The translations under genes and the position numbers were made by a program. Under the pieces are notes generated by a model that worked only from the letters and a program-made list of their open reading frames with translations, was not told the DNA's origin and made no database searches. Of a stretch of DNA of 64,000 nt, positions 35,741 through 49,000 are shown piece by piece. Within the stretch, counting starts at the first letter, position 1. Every line of letters begins with the position of its first letter. This DNA is from Calvatia gigantea (lineage: Eukaryota > Basidiomycota > Agaricomycetes > Agaricales > Lycoperdaceae), in NCBI GenBank assembly GCA_025093985.1, contig JACAAK010000010.1, positions 397,501-461,500 of the forward strand, in the 5' to 3' direction.

Positions 35741-36419
35741 GGAGAGGAAGTAGATCCTCTATGAGTTGGTGTAGTTGGTAGAGTCAGAATACTCCTGTTT
35801 GCAGGAGCCACATTTGTAGATTGGGGTAGTCGATGAGGAGTGATAGGAGTTGGAGGTGGGGAAGGTCGTCAAGAGCTTCCAGGATTCATCGCAGATTGGT
35901 CTGCAACTTGTTTACTGAGGACCTTAGTTGGTTCCTCAGCAGGTTGTGTAATAGTCGTGAGCATTCACTCGATAGCCCTAAGATGGGGGCCTACAACAAG
36001 ATGGCAAGAGAGGTCGAGGAGGTGGAGGTTGGCACTCTGGAGTGCCTTGTTGTAATGGCGCTTTGCAGCTCTAAGCTCATCATAAGCAAGCCCGATCTCA
36101 TGCACTCAGTGAGAGAGTCGAGAATCCCAGCCATAATAGGACATAAAGTCAGTGGTTGCTCATTCAGATGAAAGAGCGGATCATAGGGCAGCATCCTGGA
36201 GTGTAGATGTCACAGTTTGACTTTGTTGTTTCAAAGAGTTTGAACCAGAGGTTCAAGCTTTCGATGGTATTGTCGATGATACAACTGGAGAAGGCAGGGG
36301 TGTAGGAGTTTTGGGAATAGGGCTTTCATGGGAAGAGGAAGAGGAGGAGTGGTCAGGAGTGAGAGTAGGAGTAGTTGGCTTTAAGAAAACCCTAGTAGGC
36401 ATTTGGGTTGTTGGATTTT
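35741..36419. other. Element H remnant between knuckle ORF and chromodomain
   Basis: Probably the degraded N-terminal part of the same H ORF (minus strand), judged only from position. Frames here are short on both strands, and I cannot align them to B with confidence. Confidence 0.35.
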
Positions 36420-36671
36420 CTATGTCAAATCATGATCTCTTTTATACTCTTCAAGTTCCTCTTTTGCATTTTCTAAATTCACTTCTGGTTCCCATGAGTC
36501 TTCAGTTGGTCTATAGCCTTTCCATTGTATGAGGTATTCTTGTTCTATTCCTGTACACTTCTTTTGGAATCTGTGTTTCAGAATTCCTTCTATTTGATAT
36601 TGTTCTTTGCCTTCTATTAGGTCTGATGGTAGGTTTTCATTGTGTTTCCCAAATATATCATTTTCTATCAT
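36420..36671 (-). pseudogene. Element H: chromodomain fragment
   Basis: Reads IEGKEQYQIEGILKHRF and YLIQWKGYRPTEDSWEPE, a chromodomain like that at the end of element B Pol (YEIEGILNHRI, YYVKWKNFNHEENSWE). The aromatic Y/W positions are kept. Open for 83 codons but cut off from the integrase by stops. Confidence 0.8.
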
Positions 36672-36932
36672 TGGTGTTAGAAGAGAAGCATGGAACCTAT
36701 TGTATATCTTCCACTTCTTCAGTAGTTTTAGTTCGTAAGTTGTAGTGGATGTTTTACAAATGATTTCAAAAGGTCCTTCTCTTCTTTGGCTAAGTTTCTT
36801 TGATAGATAGGGTAAGGGTAAGTTCCGATTATCTAACTACACTTTATCTCTGACTTTGAATGGCTTCCATAGTCAGAAACTTCTTTGTGCCATCTTTTGT
36901 CTTGTTAGTTCATGTGCTTCTAAAGCTGCTTC

Positions 36933-37904
36933 TCAGATCTTTTGTAAATAAAGGGTTGTTTCATTAATTGAGGGTACTGATGTATTTTCTTTGTCTTCTA
37001 ATGTTGTAAAAGCTTTGGGGTTTATTCCATATAGAAGTTCATATGGAGAATGTATTCTTCTGCTATGTGGTTTGGTATTGTGTATGAATTCTATCATTGG
37101 TAAAGCTCTTGTCCAAGAGTTTGGATTTTTCGATGTATATGCTGCTAAATAGAATTCTATTTCTTGATTATATCTTTCAGTCGTTCCATCTGTTTGGAGA
37201 TGATACACTGTTGAAAATGCTGGTTTAATATTTAATTTTTCATAGAGTTTTTGCATTGATTTTGCTGCAAATCTTGGGTCTCTATCTGATATTATTTTCA
37301 TTGGAGTTCTGAATTTTGAAAATATTTTCTCAAACAGTATGTCTGCTACTCCTTGAGCTGTAATATTTTTGTTTGTTTTTGTTAGTACTATCCCCTTCGT
37401 AAGTCCATGGTCCACTATGGACAGGATAGTATCAAATCCATTATCTTCTGGTAAATTGGTGATTAAATCCATTGAAATTTGTGTAAATGGTTTAATTGAA
37501 TTTGGTCCAGGTATTGGTTGCATTGGTGGTTTTGTCAGATGTCTATTGATTTTATATTGTTGACATATATTGCATCCTTTTATATAATTTTGAATATATG
37601 TATTCATTCTTGGCCAATATATTTCTTTGTTGAGTTTCTTAATAGTCGTAGTAATTCCTGGATGTCCAGAAGTTTCGTGATCGTGTACATTCTTTAGAAT
37701 TTTCCTTTTAATTTCTGCGTTTTCTGGTATAACTATTTTATTTTGAAATAGATATAATCCATCTTGTTCCTTATATTTTGATTTGTCTAAAATTTGTGAA
37801 TCATTTTGTTTTATTTCATCTTTTATTTCTTTGGTGATGAAATTTATAAAATGTTCTTTTGGGATGGCTATTATGTTTTCGTTATCTTTTTCATTGGCAG
37901 TCAC
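36933..37904 (-). pseudogene. Element H: integrase fragment
   Basis: A 323-codon open frame with the HHCC finger (HDHETSGHPG, CNICQQYK) and DDE motifs (SMDLITNLPE, IISDRDPRF, LQTDGTTERYNQ). Nearest relative in this window is element B integrase, with INRHLTKPPMQPI against INRHPTHPPLQPI and IVDHGLTKG against MVDHGLTKG. Codons are strongly AT-biased, unlike B, so H is an older or differently decayed copy. It is surprisingly long and open for a captured piece, but lacks RT and RNase H next to it. Confidence 0.82.
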
Positions 37905-38270
37905 TTGAGCCGGCGAAGCAATGATGCTACAAGCCTTGTTCTGATTTTAACTCGAACAAATTCCAAATTAATGGATTCACAAATGGAAGTGGTCTCATGC
38001 AATTTTCCTCCATGCAAAAGGCATTTCGGCCGATGCGGATTAAGGATTCAGTTCCAAGGAATGCATACACACTTTTTGTTATTTCCCATCAACTCCGAAA
38101 AGGAGGGAGGAACGATTAAGTCCCTTATTTGTTTTTCCATACAACTCCGAAGAGGTGGAAGGATCTTGAAATTAACCCCATATATTTTTCCGGACTCTCG
38201 ATTTAAGGCGGATGGATAAATTCCATATAGATGTTTTACCGTAGACTCACGAAGAGGCGGAAGGTTACAT

Positions 38271-38765
38271 TCAAAACCTATGAAGTTTTTCCTCGATCTT
38301 GTATAATAGTACGTTCATTGGTGTAGCTATTTCTGAATAATTTTTGATAAATTTTCGATAGAAATTGCAAAATCCTGTAAATTGTTGAACATTTCTTGCT
38401 GTCTTTGGTACTGGCCAATCTTTTATTCCATCCAATTTTATTGGATTCATTTCTATTTTGTCTGGTTTTATTATTACTCCTAAATATTCGAGTTCTTGTT
38501 TCTCGAATTCACATTTTTCTGTTTTTAGATAAAGATTATTATCTTGTAATCTTTTAAGAACTTCTTTTGTTAAGAAGTCTAGATCTTTTATATCTTTTGC
38601 ATGAATAAGTATATCGTCAATATACACAATTACTCCTCCTTTATCTATTAAATCTCGAAAAATAGAATCCATCATACTTTGAAAAGTTGCTGGAGAATTG
38701 GTCATTCCAAAGAACATTACTGTAGGTTCAAATAATCCTTCAGTAGTTCTAAAGGCAGCTTTCAT
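38271..38765 (-). pseudogene. Element H: reverse transcriptase fragment
   Basis: The 164-codon frame has RT motifs FEPTVMFFGMTNSPATF, VIVYIDDILIHA (intact YIDD) and CEFEKQELEYLGVII. It is separated from the integrase fragment by 366 bp of element C-type sequence instead of RNase H, so two pieces of H are held apart in C. Confidence 0.82.
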
Positions 38766-41700
38766 TTATCTCCTTCATATATTCTAATGTTATTGTATCC
38801 TAATGTCTTCATATGAAGGCGGAAAGGAATATCATATCCTTTGTGTTTCCCCATCAACTCCAAAGAGGAGGGCTTGCGATGACGTAGGAATCGGTATCAT
38901 GTTGCGGCAATCGCTCGAGCCAGCTAGTTGCAAGGCTGTTAGACTTCATTGCCAAAGCGAGGTTGACGAAGTGGTTTTTGGAAAATGCGGATAAAATCCA
39001 GCATAATCTCATGAAGGCGGATTGAAATCCAGCTCAATCAAGGATTGAAGATTCCTTCCACGTAACACATATAGTGCTCATCTGGTGTCATTCAAACTCT
39101 CTTCTTATCTGGTAAGCCGAAGCCCGTCAGATTATTCCAGTGTATCTTCTCATCCAGTCTGTAAAAGCAGTTTTGTCATCAATGCTAAGCATTTCTCACA
39201 TGCGCGGATAACTGGAGAATTAAATCACAAAAGCGATGCCTTCAACTTAATGAAGTTCCTTTGCTGTGAAGCGCAGGATAAGGCGGTCATCGGATTTGGA
39301 GTAGGAATACTGTATCCGTTGTTCTCCTCCATGCTTTTCAGCATGTTAAGTTTCCTAACACATGTTACTCAATCATATCGCTTTTTAGGGCTTAGAGAGT
39401 GTTTATCATGTTACGAACCACCACGGCGCACATCAATTAAGACAGACCGGCGAAGTGTAGCCATTGGAAGCTTTAATCATATGCGGTTATTCACCAGTGA
39501 TTAAGAACTTGTTTTACTATACTCCTCCCTCAGCGACGAGTGTTTTTCGATTTAAATGTCAACGCGCATTGTTAATGGCGGATCATTATCGATGCAATTC
39601 CAGAAATAAAAAGAATTTTCTCGCAAGTTTGTTAAGCTATGCGAGGCGAAAGCTCATATGGAGGTGTAACCATCACATATTTTTAGGATGATATATCCAA
39701 GCTGTTGCGCTTTTCTGGTAGACGCTAGCGTGAACGCATAGCAAGTCTTATGCTTGTCCAACTCTAGTCAGTGAGTCCAAACGAGTTCTTCTTGAAATTG
39801 AATGCCTAATCCATTATAGTCTTCCTGTAGGTGATCCGCGTAATAAACAGTGCAGTCTTTCCTAGTCAGGTTCAATTGTGCAATGCGTATCAACCAGCGT
39901 TTTATTTTATAACTCCTCCACAACAGTCGTTCCACCTAAGTGGCGACACAGAAGTGTGGTATGTCTAAAGCGGTAGATATCCTATAAAGGATGCACATAT
40001 TTATGCATCAAATTGGCAAATATGTCAGCGTAAGACATAGGATATGGTGGGTGGAAATTTCTCGAATGGAAATGGAAAGGAATCAGGAGGTGATCGTGGA
40101 GTTTAATGGAATATATCCTGCGACATCTAAAGATGGCGGATAAAGAAATTGCTATCTCTTGCTTCGTGCAGGTTTTGCTCTCTTCTTTGCAAATGAACTG
40201 GTTATACTGCTATCCAGTTGCTAAATCATGACTTTTAAGGGTATATTCCCTCATCGAGTAAGGCATCCAAATGTGGATTGTTTGTAGAACGTTAAGCCTT
40301 TCTGTGTGCCACTTGAACTCAAAAGTTCTCGTTGATCAAACGATCGAGGTATGTTACATCTCGAATAAGCGATCATGTTTGGGCGGTCATCATGTTAACT
40401 GATGCGCCGCAAAGCCAAACCCACAGTACAGAACCAAATTAATGGTTTATCCCTTGATTTACACAGTTAAGTGTCTTCCACTATAAACGCTTGGACTGGC
40501 GCGTTACGCTCTAGTCAACGCTTAAACTATCACTGAGACAGGTAAGACATTCCCGTTGCCATAAAGCTTTTAGGCTCTCAAAGTGTAGTGCGGATCAGTC
40601 TCTCTACGTCAACTGTTGCGAAAGCATTGGGAGTAGGAGATTTTAATGGGTTATTCATGCCACGAATATCTGCTATTGCTCTCATTTAGACAAACTCTCC
40701 TCCATAATCAGTTGCGACAGTGGCCATTGTCAGCTATACTGTAGAGGTTTCTCTAATGAATCTTAGAGCCTCATAACTTCTTTCGAAGGAGGACAACTAT
40801 CATCATGAGATGAGAAGTCATAGAGTAGCATCGTATTTGACGACTAGCAATTCCATCAAGTCTGAGTATTACGCTCAAGGACGAGGATATTCGTATAAAG
40901 AATTCTGGATAAAGGTACTAATGCAATTTCCCTTATGAACTAATCCAGAGTGGCAATGAAATAATGCAATCATCTCGACAAGTCATAAAAGACGAGTGGA
41001 GAAGGCATAATCATGGGAAGTTCTGTTCGATGATGTCAAACGATATAGTCTAGTAGGCGTAACATTCAACAACCATTCATCTCCTTGCTTATAATTGCAA
41101 GTTCGTGTACAACGATGAGATTGGGTGAACCAGTACAGCTCTGCATGACTTATTGCAAAGGTGGTGACCTTCAACGATTGCCTCAAAAGCATTACACTCG
41201 AGGATATACGTTATAAGATTTTCTCGATATAGATCAGCCGCACACTAATGTGGCGCTACAAATCTTTCATCCCTAATGTCGTAGACTAATGCTGGAATAT
41301 GAAAGCAGTTCAGATACTTGTCGTTCCCGTAGGATTCCAGTTTCTTGCCTCAAGCCTAATGTGAAGCGGCGAGGTTTAAGAATTAAATCTGGTGACAAAG
41401 TGCTGGAGCTCAACTGTTATACATTGGGAGCTATTCTGCTAATTCCTAGATGTGTTGTAATTTCCTTTCTTTGTAATGATGCGATTCACGAGATCCTTGA
41501 AAGGATATTCTTCTCAAGTGAATAGAGCGATGTGCTCCCACTATCATCTTCATATAACCCGCAAGGATTTCTCACTTGTTGTGTAGAAAAGGATTTATAG
41601 CCAGCGCTTACATCTCACGTGGCACACTGTTATTCGTAGCATTTATCAAGGAGTATGAAGTCGAAAGTACTACCGTATATCCTTCCATTGGTATCAAGGT

Positions 41701-43126
41701 CAGCGACATCCGAAGATGGCGACACAAGAACTCCTCCGGCGCCAAGCTCCGTAAAGAGCGGTCTAAAGGATTTCTTAAGGAATTCGTCGGCATGTTGCAT
41801 CATATGGTGTTAAACACATCCTCTTTCTCAATTATAGTTGCTAAATGGTGCGCACGAGTCCTAATTGTGGACGGCGACTTCCATAAAGTCAAACTTCCTT
41901 GAAGCAATCATTGTTATTCCTGTAGTTGGCGGACAAAGCATTTTAACGTGCTTGTCCATGCTCTGACTTAAAACAGGTCTTCAAACTTGGGCGCGTGGAC
42001 ATGCGCTTAACACAAGTGAAGGAACGTTGATGCTAGAAGCAGGGCGCGATATATAGCGATGCAGCTCCTCTACAAGAGAAATAGTATATGGCGGCAGTCG
42101 CTCGAGCCAGCGGCATATTTAAACTATATTCTGAAGTATTTCTTGAAACGACATAATGGCGGTATTACCAGCTCATTATCCTTCTCCCCTTATTTCCCAG
42201 CTGCAAGGACACAGTTAGCGTTCTTCTCCTTGCTTTCTTCTTTGGATATTTTTGCGAATGCTGCAAGTGCTGCTGCTATTGGTTTTATTGGTGCTGCAAG
42301 CCTTGCAGCCGCTGTCTACCATACCAGCGTAAGCGCTGCAAATGCGGTGGCCCACTGCCTTAGCGTGGCATAAAGCGCTTGAAGCGCGTGAGCTATCCAT
42401 AGAAAGAGTAAAGCGGTGGTCGAATAGACGTAGAAGGGGTAAAGCGTTGAAGCCTGAAGTGAAGGAACGAACGGCGGACTTCTCAAAGATATTTTCTATA
42501 TCCCAGCTTTATTTGATTTAGCGGGCCTTAGTGGCTTATAACTGCCAGCTTAAGTGGATCAAATAGCTCAGGTATATGCTCGTGGTGTGTTATTCTACTC
42601 AAGGCGGGACTTGCCCAATTGACTTGAAACACAAGAACACAAGGCTTATAATTTGCCTGACACTGCGGTATTTATTGCGGTCACGAAGACCAGCTAATTT
42701 ACCAGCAAAGCGGAGCATAATGCTCAGTGTAAATGATACATCATATAGTAAATTACTGAGGCGGATCTGAAGAGAATCCTAGAAAGCCCAAAGTGTCGTC
42801 GTCGATCAGAGAGAGAATACCAGAACAGAGGTGGAGCAACCAGAGCAGAACAGTTCTGCTGCAACCCAGAATGGGGAGCGGACCTAAAGCGGTTGAACCA
42901 GACCGAAGATGACGGTTTGCCAGATCAAAAACCAAGAACAGGTAACAACGTGTCAGCATCATGTAGGACTGCTGTGCGTAGTACACGCGTTCACAACATG
43001 GGTCAGACAGGGTATCAAGTGGACCAAAGGTACCACTGTCTCCCAGGTTGAAAGCGACCGTAGCCTCCTCAAACTCTACCAGCGTGCTAACGCGGTCCGA
43101 GTGAGCGGCGGTCGGGGCCCATAACC
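38766..43126. other. Non-coding interior of element C
   Basis: No open frame here has a recognisable domain. Short motifs recur: GGCGGA with GATTGAAATCCAGC-like or AAAATCCAGC tails (38812, 38975, 39015, 39558, 40135), ATCAACTCCRAAGAGGAGG (38087, 38862), and TCGCTCGAGCCAGC (38911, 42095). The last 350 bp (42770-43126) lead into the right LTR as the minus-orientation 5' leader. Confidence 0.6.
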
Positions 43127-43670
43127 TGTTGAGAGAATGAGTAGACATCCCAATATAAGTTCACACTACCTAAGCGTGTAGGCGTCAGCGGTGGAGGGTA
43201 GTCGTATTCATCCGGGAGACAGTCCAGTAGGAGAGGCGCATGGTAGCGGACAGAGTCCTGCTTATACCAGTGTACTCAGAGAGTCTTGAGGAGAGGGGAA
43301 GCGATACTTAGTGAAGCTAGCGTAGAGGTAAGAAGACATAGTGTCTTAGCCCAAAGGCCTACCTAAAAGGCGTACATACTTTAATGCTACATAAGGGTAT
43401 ATATACTAATATCCCTGGTCTGTGCACTCTGAACCCTTATACGGGTGAGGTCTAACTACCAGTAGCATAATTGGAGCATACTGTGTATGACGCATGTACT
43501 AGAAGGTTCCATGCGGAGTGAATAACCGACTCCCTAAAGGGCGGTACAACTACTGCGTACGTAGTCCGTGATGGTCCGTTATTATCGACCCTCTGAAGGT
43601 GAAATACTTGAACCCCATTTCAGCTATAAATAGACTGAACCAACATAGTGGTACGGAGCAAGATTCAACA
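43127..43670 (-). repeat. LTR of element C, right copy (5' in the element)
   Basis: TGTTGAGAGAATGAG..AGATTCAACA on the plus strand, 544 bp, partner of 34407-34950. Confidence 0.93.
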
Positions 43671-43750
43671 GTTACTGCTACGTAACTAGGGATACCTCTA
43701 TGGTTACCTAGAATGTTGTGCCTGATTGTGGGCTAGGTTGTTCTCATAAG

Positions 43751-43861
43751 CCTATTGGGGCTTCGACTCATTAGTCTATTGGGACTAGCCTATTGTGGCA
43801 CTGCCTATTGAGGCTCAGTTGTTCATAGCCCTATTGTGGGCTCAACTCAAACCTATTGTGG
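43751..43861 (+). repeat. CCTATTG short repeat cluster in the element B leader
   Basis: Six copies of (C/T)CTATTG(T/G/A)GG at about 43751, 43774, 43789, 43804, 43830 and 43852, spaced 15-26 bp. They lie between the 5' LTR and gag, in what would be the RNA leader. Confidence 0.6.
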
Positions 43862-44046
43862 TTTTTATCATACTTTACAGATATCGGATGGCATTGCAGA
43901 TTGCTGCAATCAACGGACGATAGCTATTTCTTGGTATTGCATATTGTTGCAATCAACAAGTTATTAGCACCCTAATACTAAGGAGAGTCACGTACTACAG
44001 ACGTACGTGATTCACCTAGAACAAGTGGTTCAAGACACCTCCCTAA

Positions 44047-46044
44047 GACAAGGGAAAAGGGAAGGATCTACCGCCACCTGAAAGACAAAGAAGGTATTAT
44101 ACGCCAACAACTGGAGAGACCCCAGCTCCATTACAAACACCAGCAAGGCCAAGAGACCAACCCCCTCACCAGGAACCACAAAGAACACACCCTGCAAGAA
44201 CATACGCACCCCCGGTTACTCGGTCCCAAGCAAGACAAGTAACTTTCCAAGAAGCAGTAACAGTTGCACCCCACCTACCCCCAGCCCTTACCAAATCAAG
44301 TCTATCCAATCTCAAAGATACCCCTACCCTGTCTCCCCTCTCCGAACCATCTCACCTCGAAGAACTTGGGTCAAATCAAACACCACCCGAGACACCACAA
44401 CCAAATCAGTACGGTTTCTTACCTGAACCCAAACTCAACAACACACCACCTGATTCACCTAGTGAACCACCTGCTCAATTCCCCTCACCCCTGTTTATCT
44501 TTACTCCAAGAGAAGGACATATCGTCAGGGATCCAGGACCACAAATTCCCTGAGAAACCTTCTTTAATCCAGAAACTCAAGTATCATACAACCCCACTGA
44601 TCAACTACCACCACATGACGGGAATACCTTTGATACTATCCCTGGACCTAGCTCAAATTATTCCAATAAAGATGAAGAACCAGTAGTCTATTCACCAGAC
44701 GCCACAGTCTATCCATTACCTGGAGAAATCTTCAATACCCTTTTACAAAGATCTCCTCAATCCATACCACCTCTACTCCCATTACCAATGGCAGGAGTAC
44801 AACCTGCACCACCACCCGTTGCCCCTAGGCACCAGTATGCTCCTATTCCCATGATTGCGGCCAACCCAAATTACCAACGAGAAATCGGTCGACTCCCCGA
44901 ACTATTCAGAGGAGACCCAAAAGATTTCAACGTCTGGTGGGTTTCAGTAAAGAACTACATCGGATTAAACCCAACTGCATACCCCAATGAAAATGTTCGA
45001 ATTCGACTAGTACTCTCCATGATACCACCCGGAGGAGCATCCAGAAACTTTGCAGCCCAATATTGGTTTGAAAGAACCCATGAAGAAGATGGGACTCCAG
45101 CAACAAATGGCTGGAGAAACAATACATGGAGGAACTTTGAAGAAAGAATCAGAGAATACTTTATCCCCGCAGACGAAGAAATGAATGCTCTTGATCAATG
45201 GAAGGAGCTATGCCAAGGACCAAGAAAAGCAGCAGAGTTCAACATGCAATTCCAATGCCTAGCTACTGAAGCAGGCATTATACATGACAAGGAACTTATC
45301 GACCAATACAAAAAAGGCCTTAATCGGAAACTTGCCAAAGTAATCTACATCCGAGAAGCAGGAGAACCAAGAACCATCGCAGAATGGTATACTGAAGCTG
45401 TCCGACGAGATAACGTCGAAAAGCGAGCCTCAGCCATGTTCAGAGAAAGCAAGAAGGAAAAGACTAGATTCATTCCTCAACAAAGGAATGGATGGAATTA
45501 CGCAAAACCCCTGCCACCCCAAAAGCAATCAACCTGAGACCCTTGGGCAATGGATGTCGATAACCTCAACTATGACAGTGATGATTCCTCAGAAGAAGAA
45601 AATTCTTCCAACCCTCAAAAATATTACGCCGAAGATCCTGAACCAAACCCTGAATCGCAAATTCAATTAAATGCAATCTTCACACCTACACAATACAACC
45701 GATACCAAAACCAATTATGCATCAGATGTGGATCGGACAAACACTTCATTAAGGACTGTCCCAACCCGGACAAAAACCTTTCCAAAAGTTACCAATCCAA
45801 AAAGAAATTCATGAATCAACCACAAAGGCAGTTCAATCACGGACCTTCTCAACCCCTGCCACGAAATTTCCCACCTAGGTCTATTCAACCATCAAGGCCC
45901 CCAACCAAACCTTCATTTCCCCCGAAGAAGATTTCCGCTTTAGAAATTCAAGCGATGATAGAAGAACTACCTCATGAAGAACAAGCTTCATTCAGGAACT
46001 CCTATCTCACTGAACAAGCCATAAAACCTCTATCAGATTTTTAG
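44047..46044 (+). pseudogene. gag: Gag region of element B
   Basis: One frame is open from about 44047 with stops only at 44551-44553 (TGA) and 45535-45537 (TGA) before TAG 46042-46044. The first about 240 codons are Pro/Thr/Ser-rich; no clear ATG is visible at the start. A retrotransposon gag domain follows (LPELFRGDPKDFNVWW, DQWKELCQGPRKAAEFNMQF), then a CCHC knuckle CIRCGSDKHFIKDC near 45720. Both TGA codons lie where CGA (Arg) would keep the frame. Pol continues in another frame from about 46023, which could be a frameshift mutation or a programmed shift at the T-run before 46042. Confidence 0.82.
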
Positions 46045-49000
46045 GAAGAGCTCCTGAAGAACCTGTCCTGACTTCAGGAGTCACAACTACCATAAATCAA
46101 ATTCGACTTCCTACCTCAGAAAACAAAGCTTCAATTTACCTTCCAATTCGACTAAAGCAAAAACCCTCTAGAACCATCACCCTTACCGCCTTGATCAACT
46201 CAGGAGCTCAAGGGAACTTCATTTCCGAGAAATTCGTACAAACACACAAACTCCAACGAAACATAGTTGATCAACCGATCAAAGTTTCTAATGTTGATGG
46301 ATCACCCAATCAACGTGGATCCATCAATGAATTCATCAACTTAAATGCCATCATAGACAGAAGAGAATGCAATATCAAAGCCTACGTCACCGGCTTAGGA
46401 TCAAAAGACCTTATACTAGGTTACCCCTGGTTGGAAACGCACAACCCGGATATAAACTGGTCGAAGAAAATCTTCAAGTGGAGGAATCAAAACCAAATAT
46501 TACCCCTTATTGCAAAATCTACAAATGGCCTGATGACTATCAACGAGGTAGTCCTTGACACCATAGCACAAATGGATCAGGAAGACCAACAAAACATAGA
46601 TCAAATTGCCCTGAAACTATTCGAAGCAACCATAATGGAAGAAAACGACGACTTATCCATTGAAGAACTACAACTATATCTCGAAAACATCGATATGGAC
46701 TATTTCTCTCTTGAAGACGAGCTAGGATTCAACCTAACTCCCCTCGAGCTCGAAATCAATGTGAAAATCACCACCTCTGTGTATTTAAGCAGTAAATATG
46801 CCATGGTCAACACTGATAAACTTCCAAAGAAGTTTCACTGTTTCAAACACTTGTTTGACCCGAAGAAAGCAGAGCAATTTCCACTGGATCGACCATATAA
46901 TCATAAAATCAATCTAAAACCTTCATTCGAACCACAATTGGGGAAAACCTATCCATTATCCCCCAAAGAAACCGAAGAATTACAAGCCTTTCTTGATGAC
47001 AATCTAAAGAAAGGATATATTCGAGAATCCAAATTGCCTATGGCCTCATCCTTCTTTTTCATTGGAAAGAAAGATGGCAAACTACGACCATGCCAGGATT
47101 ACCGATACCTCAATTCGCATACAGTTAAAAACACCTACCCTATTCCTATGATCACCACAATTATGGACAAACTCAAAGGTGCGAAACTATTCACTAAAAT
47201 GGATGTCTGATTAGGATATAACAACGTCCGTATTTGCGAAGGAGACCAATGGAAAGCAGCCTTCAAAACACCATTAGGACTTTATGAACCAAACGTAATG
47301 TTCTTTGGAATGTGCAATTCTCCCGCCACATTTCAGAAAATGATGGACACCATATTCGAGAAAATGCTTCACAAAGGAAAAATCATCATCTATATGGACA
47401 ATATCCTACTCTTTGCTGAAACCCAGGAGGAACTAGACGCGTTAACCCTGGAAGCCCTACAAATTCTGGAAGATAATGACCTCTTCCTAAAACTGGAAAA
47501 ATGCGAATTTGACAAAACTCGGCTCGAATACCTCGGAATGATCATTACACCTGATCATATCGAAATGGACAATACCAAACTCAAAGGAATTAACGAATGG
47601 CCAGTTCCTAAAACAACTCGAGACGTTCGCAAATTCATGGGATTTTGCAACTTCTATCAGAAATTCATACACCATTATTCCGACATCTCTTGACCCCTGA
47701 ATACCCTCTTATCAAAAATAAAGAAATTCGAATGGAATTCTACTGCACAAGATGCCTTCACAAAACTAAAACTGGAATTCACCAAATGACCAGTCTTACA
47801 AATGCCGGACCAAATGAAACCTTTCAGCATCGAAACCGATGCCTCAAAATATGCATCTGGAGCTATCCTTACACAAAAGGATACAAATGGCAATAGCCAT
47901 CCTATCGCCTACCTCTCGAAATCTTTCTCACCTGCAGAAAGAAATTATAAAGTTCACGACCGAGAACTGCTAGCGATAATTCGAGCACTCGAAGAATGGA
48001 GACACTACTTGGAAGGATCCCCACATGAAACCCTCATTAGGACGGACCACCAAAACCTAACATTCTGGAGGAAACCTCAGAATATTTCCAGAAGACAAGC
48101 CTGTTGGCTTCAATTCCTATCACGATTCAACTTCAAAATTGAACATGTTGCTGGAACCAAAATCCCAGCTGCTGATGCGTTATCAAGAAGACCTGATCAT
48201 GAAATAGATGATGACGATAATGAAAACGTAATGGTCCTAACCGAGGACCTTTTCCTCAACCAAATAATAGTTCTTCCAGATGAACTATTCATCAACCTAA
48301 TTGACCCTTCCCTCCAGAAGGAGATCACTTCTTCTGCTCAATACGACGACAAATCTATCGAAGCCTTCAAACAATTGCAATCGAAAGAACCCAAAACAAT
48401 CAATTCTAAATATAACCTATTCCCTACTGAGAACGGACACCTATTAACGTTCGAAGGGAAAGTAGTTATTCCGAATGATCTTCCGCTCAAATGGAAAATC
48501 ATACAACAATACCATGATCACGTATCTGCTGGACACCCAGGCGAACAAGAAACATACCACCAAGCCAAACAAGAAGTCTATTGGCCGGGTCTTGCTACCT
48601 TTGTCAAAAATTATGTGAAAGGATGCACACAATGCCAGCAATTCAAGATTAATAGACATCCAACACACCCCCCATTACAACCCATCAAACCCGCTAAATC
48701 CACAAGACCATTCTCACAATTATCAATGGATTTATTAACGGATCTACCAAAATCACAAGGATTTGATGCGATCTTGTCCATGGTGGATCACGGACTTACA
48801 AAGGGGGTAATTCTATGCCCAACTTCAAAAAACACCACAGCCAAAGATATCGCCGACCTATTTTTAGAAAAGGTCTATGCCAGATTCAGTCTTCCGGACA
48901 AAATCATCTCCGACAGAGACCCTAGATTCATGGCAAAGTCGATGAAAACACTTTTCAAAAGACTTAATGTTAAACAATCATTCTCATCTGCCTTCCATCC

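Larger units (their letters stand above)
34407..43670 (-). mobile_element. Element C: large Copia-LTR-flanked element without Copia genes
   Basis: Two 544-bp LTRs (34407-34950, 43127-43670) with perfect target duplication GTTAC (34402-34406, 43671-43675). In the minus orientation the left LTR is preceded by a polypurine tract (AAGTGAGGAGGAG), so this is the 3' LTR, and the right LTR is followed by GGTTATGGGCCC, a plausible primer-binding region. The 8.2-kb interior has no Copia integrase or RT. It carries fragments of a B-like Gypsy element (H) and long non-coding sequence with recurring GGCGGA motifs. It is best seen as a non-autonomous large retrotransposon derivative mobilised by a Copia relative. 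Confidence 0.85.
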
